Assembly: GCF_000517125.1 (NCBI RefSeq)
Contig: NZ_KI912155.1
Location: 373,707 to 437,706, forward strand
Direction of reading: 5' to 3'
Length of the DNA: 64,000 bases
From: Arthrobacter sp. MA-N2
GTDB taxonomy: Bacteria; Actinomycetota; Actinomycetes; Actinomycetales; Micrococcaceae
Positions 35,418-44,270 of the stretch are shown here, in pieces (position 1 is the first letter of the stretch; every line of letters begins with the position of its first letter). The position numbers were made by a program, and so were the translations under genes. A model generated the notes under the pieces. That model was not told the DNA's origin and made no database searches. It saw only the letters and a program-made list of their open reading frames with translations.

Positions 35418-36638
35418 CTAGTTGCCTTGGTACCGCTCGAGGAAGTCCGCCATGCGGCCGATCGCTTCTTCAATATCTTTGACGTTCGGCAGCGTCACCA
35501 TGCGGAAGTGGTCCGGACGCACCCAGTTGAAGGCGCGCCCGTGTGAAACCAGGATCTTTTGCTCCTTGAGCAGGTCGAGGACGAATTTCTCGTCGTCACG
35601 GATGTGATAGACCTCAGGGTCCAACTTCGGGAACAAGTACAGCGCACCCTTGGCCTGCTGGGTGCTAACGCCCGGGATGGCGTTCAGCAGATCGTAGGCC
35701 TTGTTCCGCTGTTCGAGGAGCCTGCCGCCGGGCAGAATCAGATCTTTGATGCTTTGGTGGCCGCCCAGTGCGGTCTGGATAGCATGCTGTGCCGGCACGT
35801 TGGCGCACAATCGCATGTTGGCCAGCAGGTTGATGCCCTCAAGGTAGTCGGCGGCGTCCTTCTTGGGACCGGAGATGGCCATCCAGCCGGCGCGGTAGCC
35901 ACACACCCGGTAGGCCTTGGACAGTCCGCTGAAGGTCAGGCATAGGACGTCATCGCCGGTGAGCCCGGCAAGATTTACGTGGACGGCGTCTTCGTAGAGG
36001 ATCTTCTCGTAGATCTCGTCGGCAAACACCACGAGGCCATGTTTTTCCGCCAGGGCCACGATCTTCTTCAGGGTCTCTTCCGGGTACACCGCACCCGTGG
36101 GGTTGTTCGGGTTGATGACCACGATGCCCTTGGTGCGGGAGGTGATCTTGGATTCCAAGTCCTCAAGGTCCGGCTGCCAGCCTGATTCTTCGTCGCACAA
36201 GTAGTGGACCGGACGGCCGCCGGCCAGCGCCACCGAAGCTGTCCAGAGAGGGTAGTCGGGAGTGGGGATGAGGATTTCGTCCCCCACTTCCAGCAAGGCC
36301 ATGAGCGACATGGTGATGAGCTCGCTGACACCGTTGCCGAGGTAGATGTCGTCAACGTGAATGTTCTGGATGCCGCGGGTCTGGTAGTACTGCGAGACGG
36401 CGGTGCGTGCCGAGAAGATACCGCGCGAGTCACTGTATCCCTGGGCATGGGGCAGGTGGCGGATCATGTCCACCAAAATCGCGTCCGGCGCTTCAAATCC
36501 GAACGGTGCCGGGTTTCCGATATTCAGTTTGAGGATGCGGTGCCCCTCTGCCTCCATCTGCTGGGCGGCCTGAAGAATCGGTCCACGGATGTCGTAAAGG
36601 ACATTATGAAGCTTGGTGGACTGCTTGAATTCTGCCAT
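35418..36638 (-). CDS. alaA: PLP-dependent aminotransferase, AlaA-like
   Basis: 406 aa, fold type I class I aminotransferase. Family landmarks: QNIHVDDIYLGNGVSELI, TPDYPLWTASVALAGG, VINPNNPTGAVYP, VFADEIYEKILY and the PLP lysine in FSGLSKAYRVCGYRAGW. The N-terminus (STKLHNVLYDIRGPI) and overall sequence match E. coli AlaA, the glutamate-pyruvate aminotransferase that makes alanine. A CATATT box lies 6 nt before the ATG, suggesting a leaderless mRNA. The gene symbol is given by resemblance. Confidence 0.9.
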   Translation of the reverse strand: MAEFKQSTKLHNVLYDIRGPILQAAQQMEAEGHRILKLNIGNPAPFGFEAPDAILVDMIRHLPHAQGYSDSRGIFSARTAVSQYYQTRGIQNIHVDDIYLGNGVSELITMSLMALLEVGDEILIPTPDYPLWTASVALAGGRPVHYLCDEESGWQPDLEDLESKITSRTKGIVVINPNNPTGAVYPEETLKKIVALAEKHGLVVFADEIYEKILYEDAVHVNLAGLTGDDVLCLTFSGLSKAYRVCGYRAGWMAISGPKKDAADYLEGINLLANMRLCANVPAQHAIQTALGGHQSIKDLILPGGRLLEQRNKAYDLLNAIPGVSTQQAKGALYLFPKLDPEVYHIRDDEKFVLDLLKEQKILVSHGRAFNWVRPDHFRMVTLPNVKDIEEAIGRMADFLERYQGN

Positions 36639-36694
36639 TCATCAAATATGCCACACCGGGGATGTACTTCCGTTGAGACATCACTCACACAAGC

Positions 36695-36740
36695 GACGAC
36701 GGCGGCGAGGCCCCGCAAAGGGTTCCTCACCGCCGTCGTC
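36695..36740 (-). terminator. Terminator of the ProU-type operon
   Basis: A 16-bp stem with one mismatch (36695-36710 and 36725-36740) and a 14-nt loop lies 128 bp after the binding-protein stop, upstream of the alaA leader. A weaker hairpin closed by CCCC/GGGG is at about 36783-36812. Confidence 0.7.
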
Positions 36741-36867
36741 CTTGGCAGGGCCCTCCGCCGCCTGGGCCCACGCCACCGAGGGGCCCCAATCGAGCTTGCG
36801 AGTTTTGGGGAGGTGGCGGGGAGGGTTCCCTGGATGAGCGGAGCGAGGCGAGGGAGGCGGTGGGGAC

Positions 36868-37812
36868 TTACTTCACGATGCCCTTGTCCTTGAGCCAGGC
36901 GGCAGCAGCATCCTTGGGATTCTGCTTCTGGTTGCCGCTGACCGCGCGGTTGAGGTTAATGAGATCATCCGTGGTCAGAATCTTCGACACGCCGTTGAGG
37001 GCTTCCTTCGCCTTGTCCGTCATTTTGGCGGTGTTGTACAAGGGAAGGACCTGCTGGGCCTTGAAGTTGTTCTTGGGGTCGTCGAGGACCACCAGGGCAT
37101 TGTCCTGGATGGACGGCGTAGTGGTGTAGATGTCAGCGACCTGGACGTCGTTGGACAGCAGGGCCTGCAACGTCAGGTTGCCGCCGCCGTCGCTGAATGG
37201 CTTCAAGCCCTTCATGACGCAGTTGTAGTTGGCCTTGAGGCCGGGGAAACCGTAGGCACGGGTCTCAAAGGTTGCCGGTGCCCCCATGGTGAGGTCCTGG
37301 CAGACCTTGGCGAGGTCGTCGATGGACTTGAGCTGGTATTTCTCCGCCGTGGCCTTCGTGACGACCATGGCGTCCTTGTCTTCGGCCTTGGCGGGGTCGA
37401 GCACTCCCAGGCCCTGTGGAAGTTTGCCGGGAAGTGCCTTGTAGACGTCATCGGCCGAGACCTGGGTGGCGTTCGCATCAAGATACGAGAGCAGGTTGCC
37501 CGAGTAGTCCGGCGCGAGGTCGATCGAACCGTCCTGGACAGCTTTGAAGTAGATCTCGCGCGAACCGATGTTGGGCTTGGTGGTCGCCGTGACCCCGGCG
37601 GCGTTGAGCGCTCCCGCGTAGATTTCGGCGATGACCTGGCTCTCCGGGAAATCCGCCGAGCCCACGGTGAGCGAGCCGCCGGCCCCGGAGGCAGCATTGG
37701 TGGATGGGCTCGACAGCGGGCTGCCTCCACATGCGCTCAGGGCGAGCGCAACGCCCACCCCTGCCGCTAGGCCGCCGAACCCTCGGCGGGTCAGGGTGAC
37801 GGGGTGCTTCAT
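36868..37812 (-). CDS. Glycine betaine/choline-type ABC importer, substrate-binding lipoprotein
   Basis: 314 aa, OpuAC/ProX-like (OsmX, OpuCC type). The signal MKHPVTLTRRGFGGLAAGVG has a twin-arginine motif (TRRGFGG) and ends in the lipobox LSAC, so Tat export of a lipoprotein is possible. The ligand domain starts GSLTVGSADFPESQVIAEIYAGAL, the family hallmark. Last gene of a four-gene operon with ATGA-type overlaps throughout. Likely substrates are glycine betaine, choline or a similar osmolyte (by family). Confidence 0.92.
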   Translation of the reverse strand: MKHPVTLTRRGFGGLAAGVGVALALSACGGSPLSSPSTNAASGAGGSLTVGSADFPESQVIAEIYAGALNAAGVTATTKPNIGSREIYFKAVQDGSIDLAPDYSGNLLSYLDANATQVSADDVYKALPGKLPQGLGVLDPAKAEDKDAMVVTKATAEKYQLKSIDDLAKVCQDLTMGAPATFETRAYGFPGLKANYNCVMKGLKPFSDGGGNLTLQALLSNDVQVADIYTTTPSIQDNALVVLDDPKNNFKAQQVLPLYNTAKMTDKAKEALNGVSKILTTDDLINLNRAVSGNQKQNPKDAAAAWLKDKGIVK

Positions 37813-38555
37813 GCGGTACCTCCTTGAACGGCAGCCCCTGCTGGTGCAGCGGCTGCGAGATCTTCGGCGGCCTTGTGGCCGCCGCTGGAATCGATGGAAA
37901 GTCCGGGCGGGAGGAGGATCCTCTGCGCCAAGGCCAGAATGAGGTCGACAGCAATTGCCAATGCCGCGATGAGCAGTGACCCGCCCAGCATTCGGGGGAA
38001 GTCCTGGAGGACCAATCCGTCAAAAAGATAACGCCCCAAGCCTCCCAAGGGAAGGTAGGCCACCACGGAAACCGTCGCGATGACTTGGAGGACTGCAGTG
38101 CGGATGCCGCCGAACATGACCTGAAGGCCGTTGGGCAGTTCCACCTTGAACAAGACCTGGAGTTCTGTCATACCCATGGCACGGGCTCCGTCGACAACGG
38201 TCGGGTCCACGCTGGAAATCCCTGCATAGGTCCCCGCAAGGAGAGGCGGCACCGTCAAGATGACCAAAGCCCAGACAGGAGGCATGAGTCCGCTGCCGGC
38301 CAACAAGGCGAACAGGACCAACAAGCCGAGGGTGGGGAGTGCCCTCAAGGCGCCGGCGATTGCGACCGCGACGACGCGCCCCCGTCCGGTGTGGCCAATG
38401 AAAAGTCCCACCGGCACGGCGATGGCCGCGGCAATGACCAGGACCAGCCCGGAATACTGCAGGTGTTCCAGGATCCGGGTTGCGATTCCTCCGCTTCCGG
38501 TCCAGTGCACGGGATCCGTGAGCCATGCCAGGGTGTCAACGAAGATGTTGCTCAC
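37809..38555 (-). CDS. Glycine betaine/choline-type ABC permease (OpuCD/OpuCB-like)
   Basis: 248 aa, six predicted helices. The BPD_transp_1 domain holds the EAA-like loop VDGARAMGMTELQVLFKVELPNG before the last helices. A Gly/Ala-rich tail (KAAEDLAAAAPAGAAVQGG) follows TM6. Overlaps the neighbouring genes by ATGA at both ends, so the subunits are made together. Confidence 0.92.
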   Translation of the reverse strand: MSNIFVDTLAWLTDPVHWTGSGGIATRILEHLQYSGLVLVIAAAIAVPVGLFIGHTGRGRVVAVAIAGALRALPTLGLLVLFALLAGSGLMPPVWALVILTVPPLLAGTYAGISSVDPTVVDGARAMGMTELQVLFKVELPNGLQVMFGGIRTAVLQVIATVSVVAYLPLGGLGRYLFDGLVLQDFPRMLGGSLLIAALAIAVDLILALAQRILLPPGLSIDSSGGHKAAEDLAAAAPAGAAVQGGTA

Positions 38556-39262
38556 CGGCCCACCTCCGAGTGGATCCGGGTGTCGGCGATGAAGTGTTCG
38601 GCTTTGGCATCTTGCTTGGCAGTGGTGGCACCCGCCCGCGTCCAGGGTGTCAGCAGCTTCTCCAGCAGGACCAGGAACGTGTCCATGACCAGGGCCAGCA
38701 GAAGAATGGCGATGATACCGACCACCACCTCAGTGACAAACGTCCTCTGAAGCCCGTCGGTGAACAGCATTCCAAGGTTCCCGACTCCCAAGAGCGCGGC
38801 GACGCTGACGAGGGAAATATTGCTGACGGACACGACGCGCAAGCCCGCGAAAAGCACGGGCAAGGAAAGTGGCAGGTCGATCTGCAAGAACCTCGCGGTT
38901 GGTTTGAATCCCATGGACACCGCTGCCATCCGGAGGTCGTCGTCCACTGAATCGAACGCGTCCATGGCAGCCCGCACCAGCAAGGCGACGGCGTAGATCG
39001 TGAGTGCAACCACCACGTTGAGCGGATCCAGGATCCGGGTTCCCAGGATCGGCGGCAAAATGATGAAGAGCGCCAGGGAAGGAATGGTGTACAGCAGGGA
39101 GCTTACCGTGGTGATCACAGCCCGGAGGGTCCGGTTCCTGCGAGCCAGTTGCCCCAGGGGCACCGCGATGAGCAGGCCCAGGACCATGGGAATCAAAGCG
39201 AGGACAAGGTGCTCGCCTGCCCGCTGGAAGACCATGTCGCTGTTCGCCAGGAACCATTCCAT
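38552..39262 (-). CDS. Glycine betaine/choline-type ABC permease (OpuCB-like)
   Basis: 236 aa, second permease of the heterodimer. It starts with an external-side helix (EWFLANSDMVFQRAGEHLVL), six predicted helices in all, and the docking loop DDLRMAAVSMGFKPTARFLQIDLPL. Its start overlaps the ATPase stop by one base (TGATG). The C-terminal tail is polar (TTAKQDAKAEHFIADTR). Confidence 0.92.
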   Translation of the reverse strand: MEWFLANSDMVFQRAGEHLVLALIPMVLGLLIAVPLGQLARRNRTLRAVITTVSSLLYTIPSLALFIILPPILGTRILDPLNVVVALTIYAVALLVRAAMDAFDSVDDDLRMAAVSMGFKPTARFLQIDLPLSLPVLFAGLRVVSVSNISLVSVAALLGVGNLGMLFTDGLQRTFVTEVVVGIIAILLLALVMDTFLVLLEKLLTPWTRAGATTAKQDAKAEHFIADTRIHSEVGR

Positions 39263-40344
39263 CAGGGGGCGTCCTCCCGGTTGTGCCGGGTTTCTTCGAT
39301 CAGGGCCAGTACTTCCTCGGATTTGAGGACCCCGGCGAACCGACCGTCGTCGTCGACCACTACGCCCAGTCCCGATGGAGATGACAAGGCCGCATCCAGC
39401 GCTCGTCGCAGCGTATCCCCGCGACGGAAAAGGGAACCGCCGGGAATCAGCCCGGCTCCGTCACGCGGGGAGGCCCATCCCAACGGCCGGGAGTCGCCGT
39501 CGAGCACCACAGCCCATTCGCTGTCCGCGCCGAGTTGCGGCGCCGCTACGGTCTTGACCGGATGCACCGGAACGGCATTGGCGTCGTTGAAGGCCAGGTG
39601 CCGGAAGCCTCTGTCCCGCCCGACGAACGAGGCCACGAAGTCATTGGCGGGCGCGCGGAGGATTTCCTCCGGTGCCGCGTATTGCGCCAGTTTGCCACCG
39701 ACGGCGAAAACGGCCACCTTATCGCCCAACACGGTGGCTTCATCGATGTCGTGGGTGACGAAGACGATGGTCTTGGCCAGTTCGCGCTGGAGCCGGAGAA
39801 GTTCCTGCTGGAGTTCGTCGCGAACCACGGGGTCAACCGCGCTGAAGGGTTCATCCATCAGCAAGACGGGCGGGTCTGCTGCGAGCGCACGGGCTACCCC
39901 GACACGCTGCTGCTGGCCGCCGGACAACTGGGACGGGTACCGTTTGCCAAGCACCGAGGCCAACCCGACGACGTCGAGCAATTCTTGCGCGCGCTTTCGG
40001 GCTGCCGCCTTGGAAACACCGTTGAGCCTTGGAACCGTGGCAATGTTGTCCAGCACCGAACGGTGAGGCATGAGCCCCGAAGACTGCATGACATAACCCA
40101 TGGAGCGGCGTAACCGGGCAGCCGGTTCATTCGAAACATCCCGTCCGCCCACAGTGATGGTGCCCGAGGTGGGCTCCACCATTCGGTTGATCATCCGCAG
40201 GGAAGTGGTCTTTCCGCAGCCCGAGGGTCCCACGAATACGGTGATGGCACCCTTGTCGATGGACATGCTCAATCCATCAACCGCGGGTTGCCCGCCCTGA
40301 TACTGCTTGGTGACGCTCTGGAACTCAATCATGGCTTCAGCCAT
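39262..40344 (-). CDS. Glycine betaine/choline-type ABC ATPase with CBS region
   Basis: 360 aa, ProV/OpuCA type. Walker A GPSGCGKTT (about residues 38-46), signature LSGGQQQRVGVARA, Walker B VLLMDEPFSAVDP and switch VFVTHDIDEA are intact. The C-terminal 100 residues form CBS-like halves (SEWAVVLDGDSRPLGW... LGVVVDDDGRFAGVLKSEEVLALI), which in OpuA-type transporters sense ionic strength. First gene of the operon. ATG 40344 is used; ATG 40332 (MIEFQSV) is an equally good family start. Confidence 0.93.
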   Translation of the reverse strand: MAEAMIEFQSVTKQYQGGQPAVDGLSMSIDKGAITVFVGPSGCGKTTSLRMINRMVEPTSGTITVGGRDVSNEPAARLRRSMGYVMQSSGLMPHRSVLDNIATVPRLNGVSKAAARKRAQELLDVVGLASVLGKRYPSQLSGGQQQRVGVARALAADPPVLLMDEPFSAVDPVVRDELQQELLRLQRELAKTIVFVTHDIDEATVLGDKVAVFAVGGKLAQYAAPEEILRAPANDFVASFVGRDRGFRHLAFNDANAVPVHPVKTVAAPQLGADSEWAVVLDGDSRPLGWASPRDGAGLIPGGSLFRRGDTLRRALDAALSSPSGLGVVVDDDGRFAGVLKSEEVLALIEETRHNREDAP

Positions 40345-40368
40345 TCCCGGGCTTACCTAACTGTTGGG

Positions 40369-40392
40369 CTGCACTATCAACTGCACTATCAA
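40369..40392. repeat. Perfect 12-bp tandem duplication upstream of the ProU-type operon
   Basis: CTGCACTATCAA occurs twice head to tail. On the minus strand each copy carries TTGATA, a -35-like hexamer, about 25-48 bp upstream of the ATPase start codon. Confidence 0.6.
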
Positions 40393-40491
40393 GGGTGGAA
40401 ACGATTCAACAGTGAACATTGTTTCTACAGCCTAGCCAGCACCACCGACGATGTCAGCGCAGGCGCGAAGACCGTAATGAATCGGCAATGC

Positions 40492-40950
40492 TCAGGGCGT
40501 CGGGAGTTTTCCGTTGAGGGGCCTTTCACTGTGCAGACGGAGGCCGATGTCCACGAGGGACACCCGGTTCAGTCCTGGTACCTTCTCCAACGGCACCCAG
40601 GCCGCGTGCGTAGTGCTTCCGTCTATCTCGTGGGTCAGTTCGCCGCCCGTGATGGTGGCCTCGTAGATCAGGCGGATTGCCTGGAAATCACGGTCTGCCC
40701 CGTCCAGCCGATCTTGGTCCGGCCAGTGCCCGACGTCGATGCCGAGCATTGGGCCGATGACGGCGTCGTACCCGGTTTCCTCCATGATTTCGCGGCGGCA
40801 GCCGTCCACGGGATGCTCCCCCAGGTCCAAGCCTCCGCCGGGAAGGGTCCACCCTTCTTTGCCGTCTTGCTTCCAATAGGCGAGAAGGATTGCATGGTCG
40901 CGGATGACGACTCCGTAGGCGGCAGGTCGGGTGTCGAAATCGATGCTCAT
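40492..40950 (-). CDS. NUDIX hydrolase
   Basis: 152 aa. The NUDIX box is complete: GGLDLGEHPVDGCRREIMEETGY (G, x5, E, x7, REIMEETG), at about residues 37-60. The beta-rich flanks (AAYGVVIRDHAILLAYWKQDGKEGWTLPGGG) fit the fold. Substrate cannot be read from sequence; NUDIX enzymes cleave nucleoside diphosphates linked to another moiety. A TAGGCT box 6 nt before the ATG predicts a leaderless mRNA. Confidence 0.92.
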   Translation of the reverse strand: MSIDFDTRPAAYGVVIRDHAILLAYWKQDGKEGWTLPGGGLDLGEHPVDGCRREIMEETGYDAVIGPMLGIDVGHWPDQDRLDGADRDFQAIRLIYEATITGGELTHEIDGSTTHAAWVPLEKVPGLNRVSLVDIGLRLHSERPLNGKLPTP

Positions 40951-40956
40951 GGAGCC

Positions 40957-40962
40957 AGCCTA
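40957..40962 (-). promoter_or_regulatory. -10 box of the NUDIX gene (leaderless start)
   Basis: TAGGCT on the minus strand is followed by 6 nt and then ATG 40950, with no ribosome-binding site. Confidence 0.45.
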
Positions 40963-41051
40963 TGCGGGGAGCAACGCCACGGGACTAGGCTGGTGGAAGT
41001 TCCGGGTTCAATATTTTTGATTTTGCAAATTTCGGCACATGGAGTTTTATC

Positions 41052-42095
41052 GTGACCAACTTGGAAACGGCCCCGTCCCAGGAAATCTGCCCTGCAGGTC
41101 ACCCCGGCCAGGGTCCTTGCGTGCAGCTTTGGCCGGCCCGCAACGTTCCTTTGGGCGGTGTCCGCAATATGACGGTCTCCCGTACGCTTCCCCAGCGTGG
41201 CCTCCCCACCGTGGGCGCCTGGTGCTTCCTCGATAGCTTCGGCCCGGATCGCGTGGCGATGAGCGTCCTCCCCCACCCCCACACCGGCCTGCAAACAGTC
41301 ACGTGGCCGCTGCAAGGCGAAGTGCGGCACCGCGACAGCCTGGGCAGCGACGTCGTGGTCCGCCCGGGGCAATTGAATATCATGACCGCAGGCCGCGGCA
41401 TTTCGCATTCCGAGTTCGCAGTCCTTCCGGCAGGACTTCGCCCGGACACGCTCGACGCCGGCGCTCCCCTGCCGATTTCCCGGGGGCTGCAGTTATGGGT
41501 CGCTTTGCCGGACGCCGTCAGGCACCGGGCGCCCTCGTTCCAGCAAATCGTCGATCTGCCGGTGGTCATCGCGGACAATTTCAGGGCCACTGTACTCGTC
41601 GGCGAATTCGCCGGACACAGTTCCCCCGCCACGATGTACAGTCCCATTGTCGGCGCCGAAGTCACAGCCTCGGGCGACGTCGGACTGCCCCTGAACCCCG
41701 ATTTTGAACACGCGGTCCTGGTCCTGGACGGCTCCGCGGTCATCGATGGCCAAACTATCGAGCCCGGGCCCCTCGCTTTCCTTGGCACGGGCCGTGAATC
41801 GCTCCGCGTCGAGGTCGCTCCTGGCACGCGGTTCATGCTCCTCGGCGGTGAACCCTTCGAAGAAGACATCCTGATGTGGTGGAACTTTGTGGGCCGGACG
41901 CACAAGGAAGTGGAGCAGGCGCGCGAAGAATGGGAAGCCCAGGCGCTCCTGAGCGATGACGAAGCCCGCTCCGCGAGATTCGGGTGGATCAACGGGCATG
42001 GGCCCGACGCCGGTGCGGAAGCCGGGCGCATCCCGGCACCTCCCATGCCGGGGGTTCAGCTGAAACCAAGGACCCGGAACCGGGCTACCGAGTAG
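41052..42095 (+). CDS. Pirin family protein
   Basis: 347 aa. Bicupin fold of the pirin family: the metal site pattern PHPHTGLQTVTWPLQGEVRHRDSLG and GQLNIMTAGRGISHSE gives the conserved His and Glu ligands (HxH ... H ... E). Bacterial pirins act as quercetinase-like dioxygenases or as modulators of metabolic enzymes; the role here is not evident. GTG 41052 is preceded by GGAG at 7 nt. The C-terminal 60 residues (FVGRTHKEVEQAREEW) are the usual pirin C-domain extension. Confidence 0.92.
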   Translation: MTNLETAPSQEICPAGHPGQGPCVQLWPARNVPLGGVRNMTVSRTLPQRGLPTVGAWCFLDSFGPDRVAMSVLPHPHTGLQTVTWPLQGEVRHRDSLGSDVVVRPGQLNIMTAGRGISHSEFAVLPAGLRPDTLDAGAPLPISRGLQLWVALPDAVRHRAPSFQQIVDLPVVIADNFRATVLVGEFAGHSSPATMYSPIVGAEVTASGDVGLPLNPDFEHAVLVLDGSAVIDGQTIEPGPLAFLGTGRESLRVEVAPGTRFMLLGGEPFEEDILMWWNFVGRTHKEVEQAREEWEAQALLSDDEARSARFGWINGHGPDAGAEAGRIPAPPMPGVQLKPRTRNRATE

Positions 42096-42227
42096 GAGTT
42101 GGGAGCGACACCCAAAAAGCCTGGCGCCACATAGCAGGACTTAGGACACCGGTATCAGCGCGTCGCCGGTCTTTCTCCGTGTCCGTCGGCAGTTTGCGCG
42201 TCGCTCAGCATGAACCGCCTCTGCGCT

Positions 42228-43154
42228 TTAGGACAGTTCCCCGACAATCCGCATGACCCCGAAAACCGGTTCCTGCTCCAAAACCCGTACATCGGTGATC
42301 CCATGGGTGGCGAGTCCCGCCCGGAAAGCGGTCTGTAGGGCCTCCACATTCATGCCGAGCCCGCCACCCAATATCACCGGTCCGCGGAGGCCAAGTTGCC
42401 GAACGGGCTGCGCAGCCAGCTCCGCGAGGTCCCGGCCCGCCTGGTCCAGCAACTGGCGGCTGGTCTCGAGTCCTTCGCGCGCGGTTTCCACCACTGCGCT
42501 TGCCCGCTGAGCCCAGTACCGCCGGTCGGTGTCCTCCGAATGGAAGAGCGCAATGAGTTTGTTGGGATCGTCCACCCCGCAGGATTCCAGGAGAGCCGTG
42601 GTGAGGCCATCCGGTTCCAGCCCTTTGTTCATCCGGCGAAGGCTATGGCGGACCGCCTCCCGGCCGAGCCAATAACCACTGCCCTCGTCGCCCAGGAGGA
42701 ACCCCCAACCCCCTGCGCGGGCTTCCTCTCCCGCCGCGTTCTTTCCCCACGCCGCGGATCCGGTTCCCGCGATGACGGCCACTCCCGTGCTTGCGCCGCC
42801 GGCCGCCAGCAGGAGGCGGGAATCGTGCACCACCGTGACCTGTGCGCCGGGGACATGGGGTTCGATCAGTCCGGCGAGGGCGCGGGCATCGGCGTCGGTA
42901 TCGATTCCGCCCGCGCCGGCAAGGACGCGGTCCACGGTGCCTCCACCGATCAAGGCGAAGAGCTGCGCGAGATTCTTGGCCGCCGTCTCTCTGCTGACGT
43001 TTTGGACGTTGGAGCTGCCGGTGCTTTCGTCGCGGACCGGTACACCGTCCTCGAACCGCACGCCTCGGGTTTTACTACCACCGATGTCCAGTCCGATGAC
43101 CGTTGCCGGTACCGATCCGTCGGGCCGGGGGGTCGGGTTTTCTGCTGTCTCCAC
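42228..43154 (-). CDS. BadF/BadG-type ATPase, probable N-acetylglucosamine kinase
   Basis: 308 aa of the actin/hexokinase (ASKHA) fold. The phosphate-1 loop GLDIGGSKTRGVRF, the GAGGIDTD segment, the phosphate-2 AVIAGTGSAAWG and the adenosine motif GPVILGGGLGMN are in order. The segment GGWGFLLGDEGSGYWLGREAV is characteristic of N-acetylglucosamine kinases in the BadF/BcrA family. GTG 43154 is chosen because TACGCT lies 7 nt upstream; TTG 43160 two codons earlier is the alternative. No amino-sugar transporter is adjacent. Confidence 0.85.
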   Translation of the reverse strand: METAENPTPRPDGSVPATVIGLDIGGSKTRGVRFEDGVPVRDESTGSSNVQNVSRETAAKNLAQLFALIGGGTVDRVLAGAGGIDTDADARALAGLIEPHVPGAQVTVVHDSRLLLAAGGASTGVAVIAGTGSAAWGKNAAGEEARAGGWGFLLGDEGSGYWLGREAVRHSLRRMNKGLEPDGLTTALLESCGVDDPNKLIALFHSEDTDRRYWAQRASAVVETAREGLETSRQLLDQAGRDLAELAAQPVRQLGLRGPVILGGGLGMNVEALQTAFRAGLATHGITDVRVLEQEPVFGVMRIVGELS

Positions 43155-43161
43155 GTCCAAA

Positions 43162-43167
43162 AGCGTA
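43162..43167 (-). promoter_or_regulatory. -10 box of the BadF-type kinase (leaderless start)
   Basis: TACGCT on the minus strand is followed by 7 nt and then GTG 43154. Confidence 0.4.
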
Positions 43168-43202
43168 GCGCGGGCCCGCGCTGTGATCCTAAGGTGGAGG
43201 TC

Positions 43203-44177
43203 CTATTGGCTTCCGGATCTCGCCTTCACCAGTCCCCCGAGTAGTCCCGGCCCTTCGGAAAGTACCAGTTCGCGGAAAAGCTGTACGGGATCGGGCTCTT
43301 TGCGCCGCTCTCGCCATGCAATCCCTATCTCCCGGTACGCGAGTTCCGACTCAAGCGATACCTCCACCCAGCCGAGGTCCGTGGAATCCAGGACGCCCTG
43401 GGGTCCGGACCCCAGTCCGCCCGGCGGCAGGATGCTGTAGCCCAATCCGGCGGACACCAGCCCCCGGATGGTGTGCGAATCCTGGCTTTCGAAAGCGACC
43501 CTGGGGCGAAAGCCCGCATCCCGGAAGATCGCGTCGGCCAGCGAGCGCAGGCCGAAACCCGGTCCCATGGAAACGAACGGCTCATGCTTGAGCTCGACGA
43601 GCCGCACGCTCGACCTTCGGGCCACCGGATGGCGGTGATGGACCACCAATCGCAACGGTTCCCGATACAAGGCCGCAGAGCCGAGGTTCCTGCCAGGGCC
43701 CGCAACGGGTGCTGTCAAGGCGAAGTCGGCGTCTCCCGCGATGAGCGATTCAAGGCACGCGGCACGGGCTCCTTGACTGAGCTCGAAGGCAGTGGAGGGG
43801 TGCCGGTTCCGGAAGGCACTTATGAGCAGCGGCAACGTTGCTTCGCCGAAAGTGTGCTGGAAAGTCACCCTGATTCTGCCGCGGACCACGTCGGATTCGT
43901 GGCGGACCGCGTCCAGCCCCGCCTGGAATTCCGCCAGAGCTGACTCAATATAAGGCAGCAACGCCTTCGCGGCGGGGGTCAGGCGGACGCCGCGGCCTTC
44001 ACGGATCAGGAGTTCGGTCCCGACGACGGCGCTAGCCCGGGCCAGCGCCCGGCTGACGGTCGATTGGGGTACTCCCAACAGCTCTGCAGTCTCGGTGACG
44101 TGTTCTGTCCGGCCCAGCTCAGCCAGCAGCGGCAGCATCGGCAGTAGCTGGACCAGTTGCTTGTGTTCGCTGTCCAT
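43203..44177 (-). CDS. LysR-family transcriptional regulator
   Basis: 324 aa. The N-terminal LysR helix-turn-helix (LPMLPLLAELGRTEHVTETAELLGVPQSTVSRALARASAVVG) precedes a substrate-binding domain (VRGRIRVTFQHTFGEATLPLL...). It is divergent from the MFS gene at 44271, the classic LysR arrangement, so that transporter is the likely target. The 93-bp gap carries two ATCAAT half-sites 12 bp apart near 44201-44218. ATG 44177 has an upstream GGCGGACCGGA; starts 6 codons earlier are less likely. Confidence 0.9.
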   Translation of the reverse strand: MDSEHKQLVQLLPMLPLLAELGRTEHVTETAELLGVPQSTVSRALARASAVVGTELLIREGRGVRLTPAAKALLPYIESALAEFQAGLDAVRHESDVVRGRIRVTFQHTFGEATLPLLISAFRNRHPSTAFELSQGARAACLESLIAGDADFALTAPVAGPGRNLGSAALYREPLRLVVHHRHPVARRSSVRLVELKHEPFVSMGPGFGLRSLADAIFRDAGFRPRVAFESQDSHTIRGLVSAGLGYSILPPGGLGSGPQGVLDSTDLGWVEVSLESELAYREIGIAWRERRKEPDPVQLFRELVLSEGPGLLGGLVKARSGSQ

Positions 44178-44258
44178 TCCGGTCCGCCTTTTCAATCATC
44201 AATATCTGCTATCAATCTTAGGTAAATCATGCATTGGAATCATCACTTCGGGCGGCCG

Positions 44259-44264
44259 TACTGT
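44259..44264 (+). promoter_or_regulatory. -10 box of the MFS gene at 44271 (leaderless start)
   Basis: TACTGT is followed by 6 nt and then GTG 44271. Confidence 0.45.
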
Positions 44265-44270
44265 TGAAAC

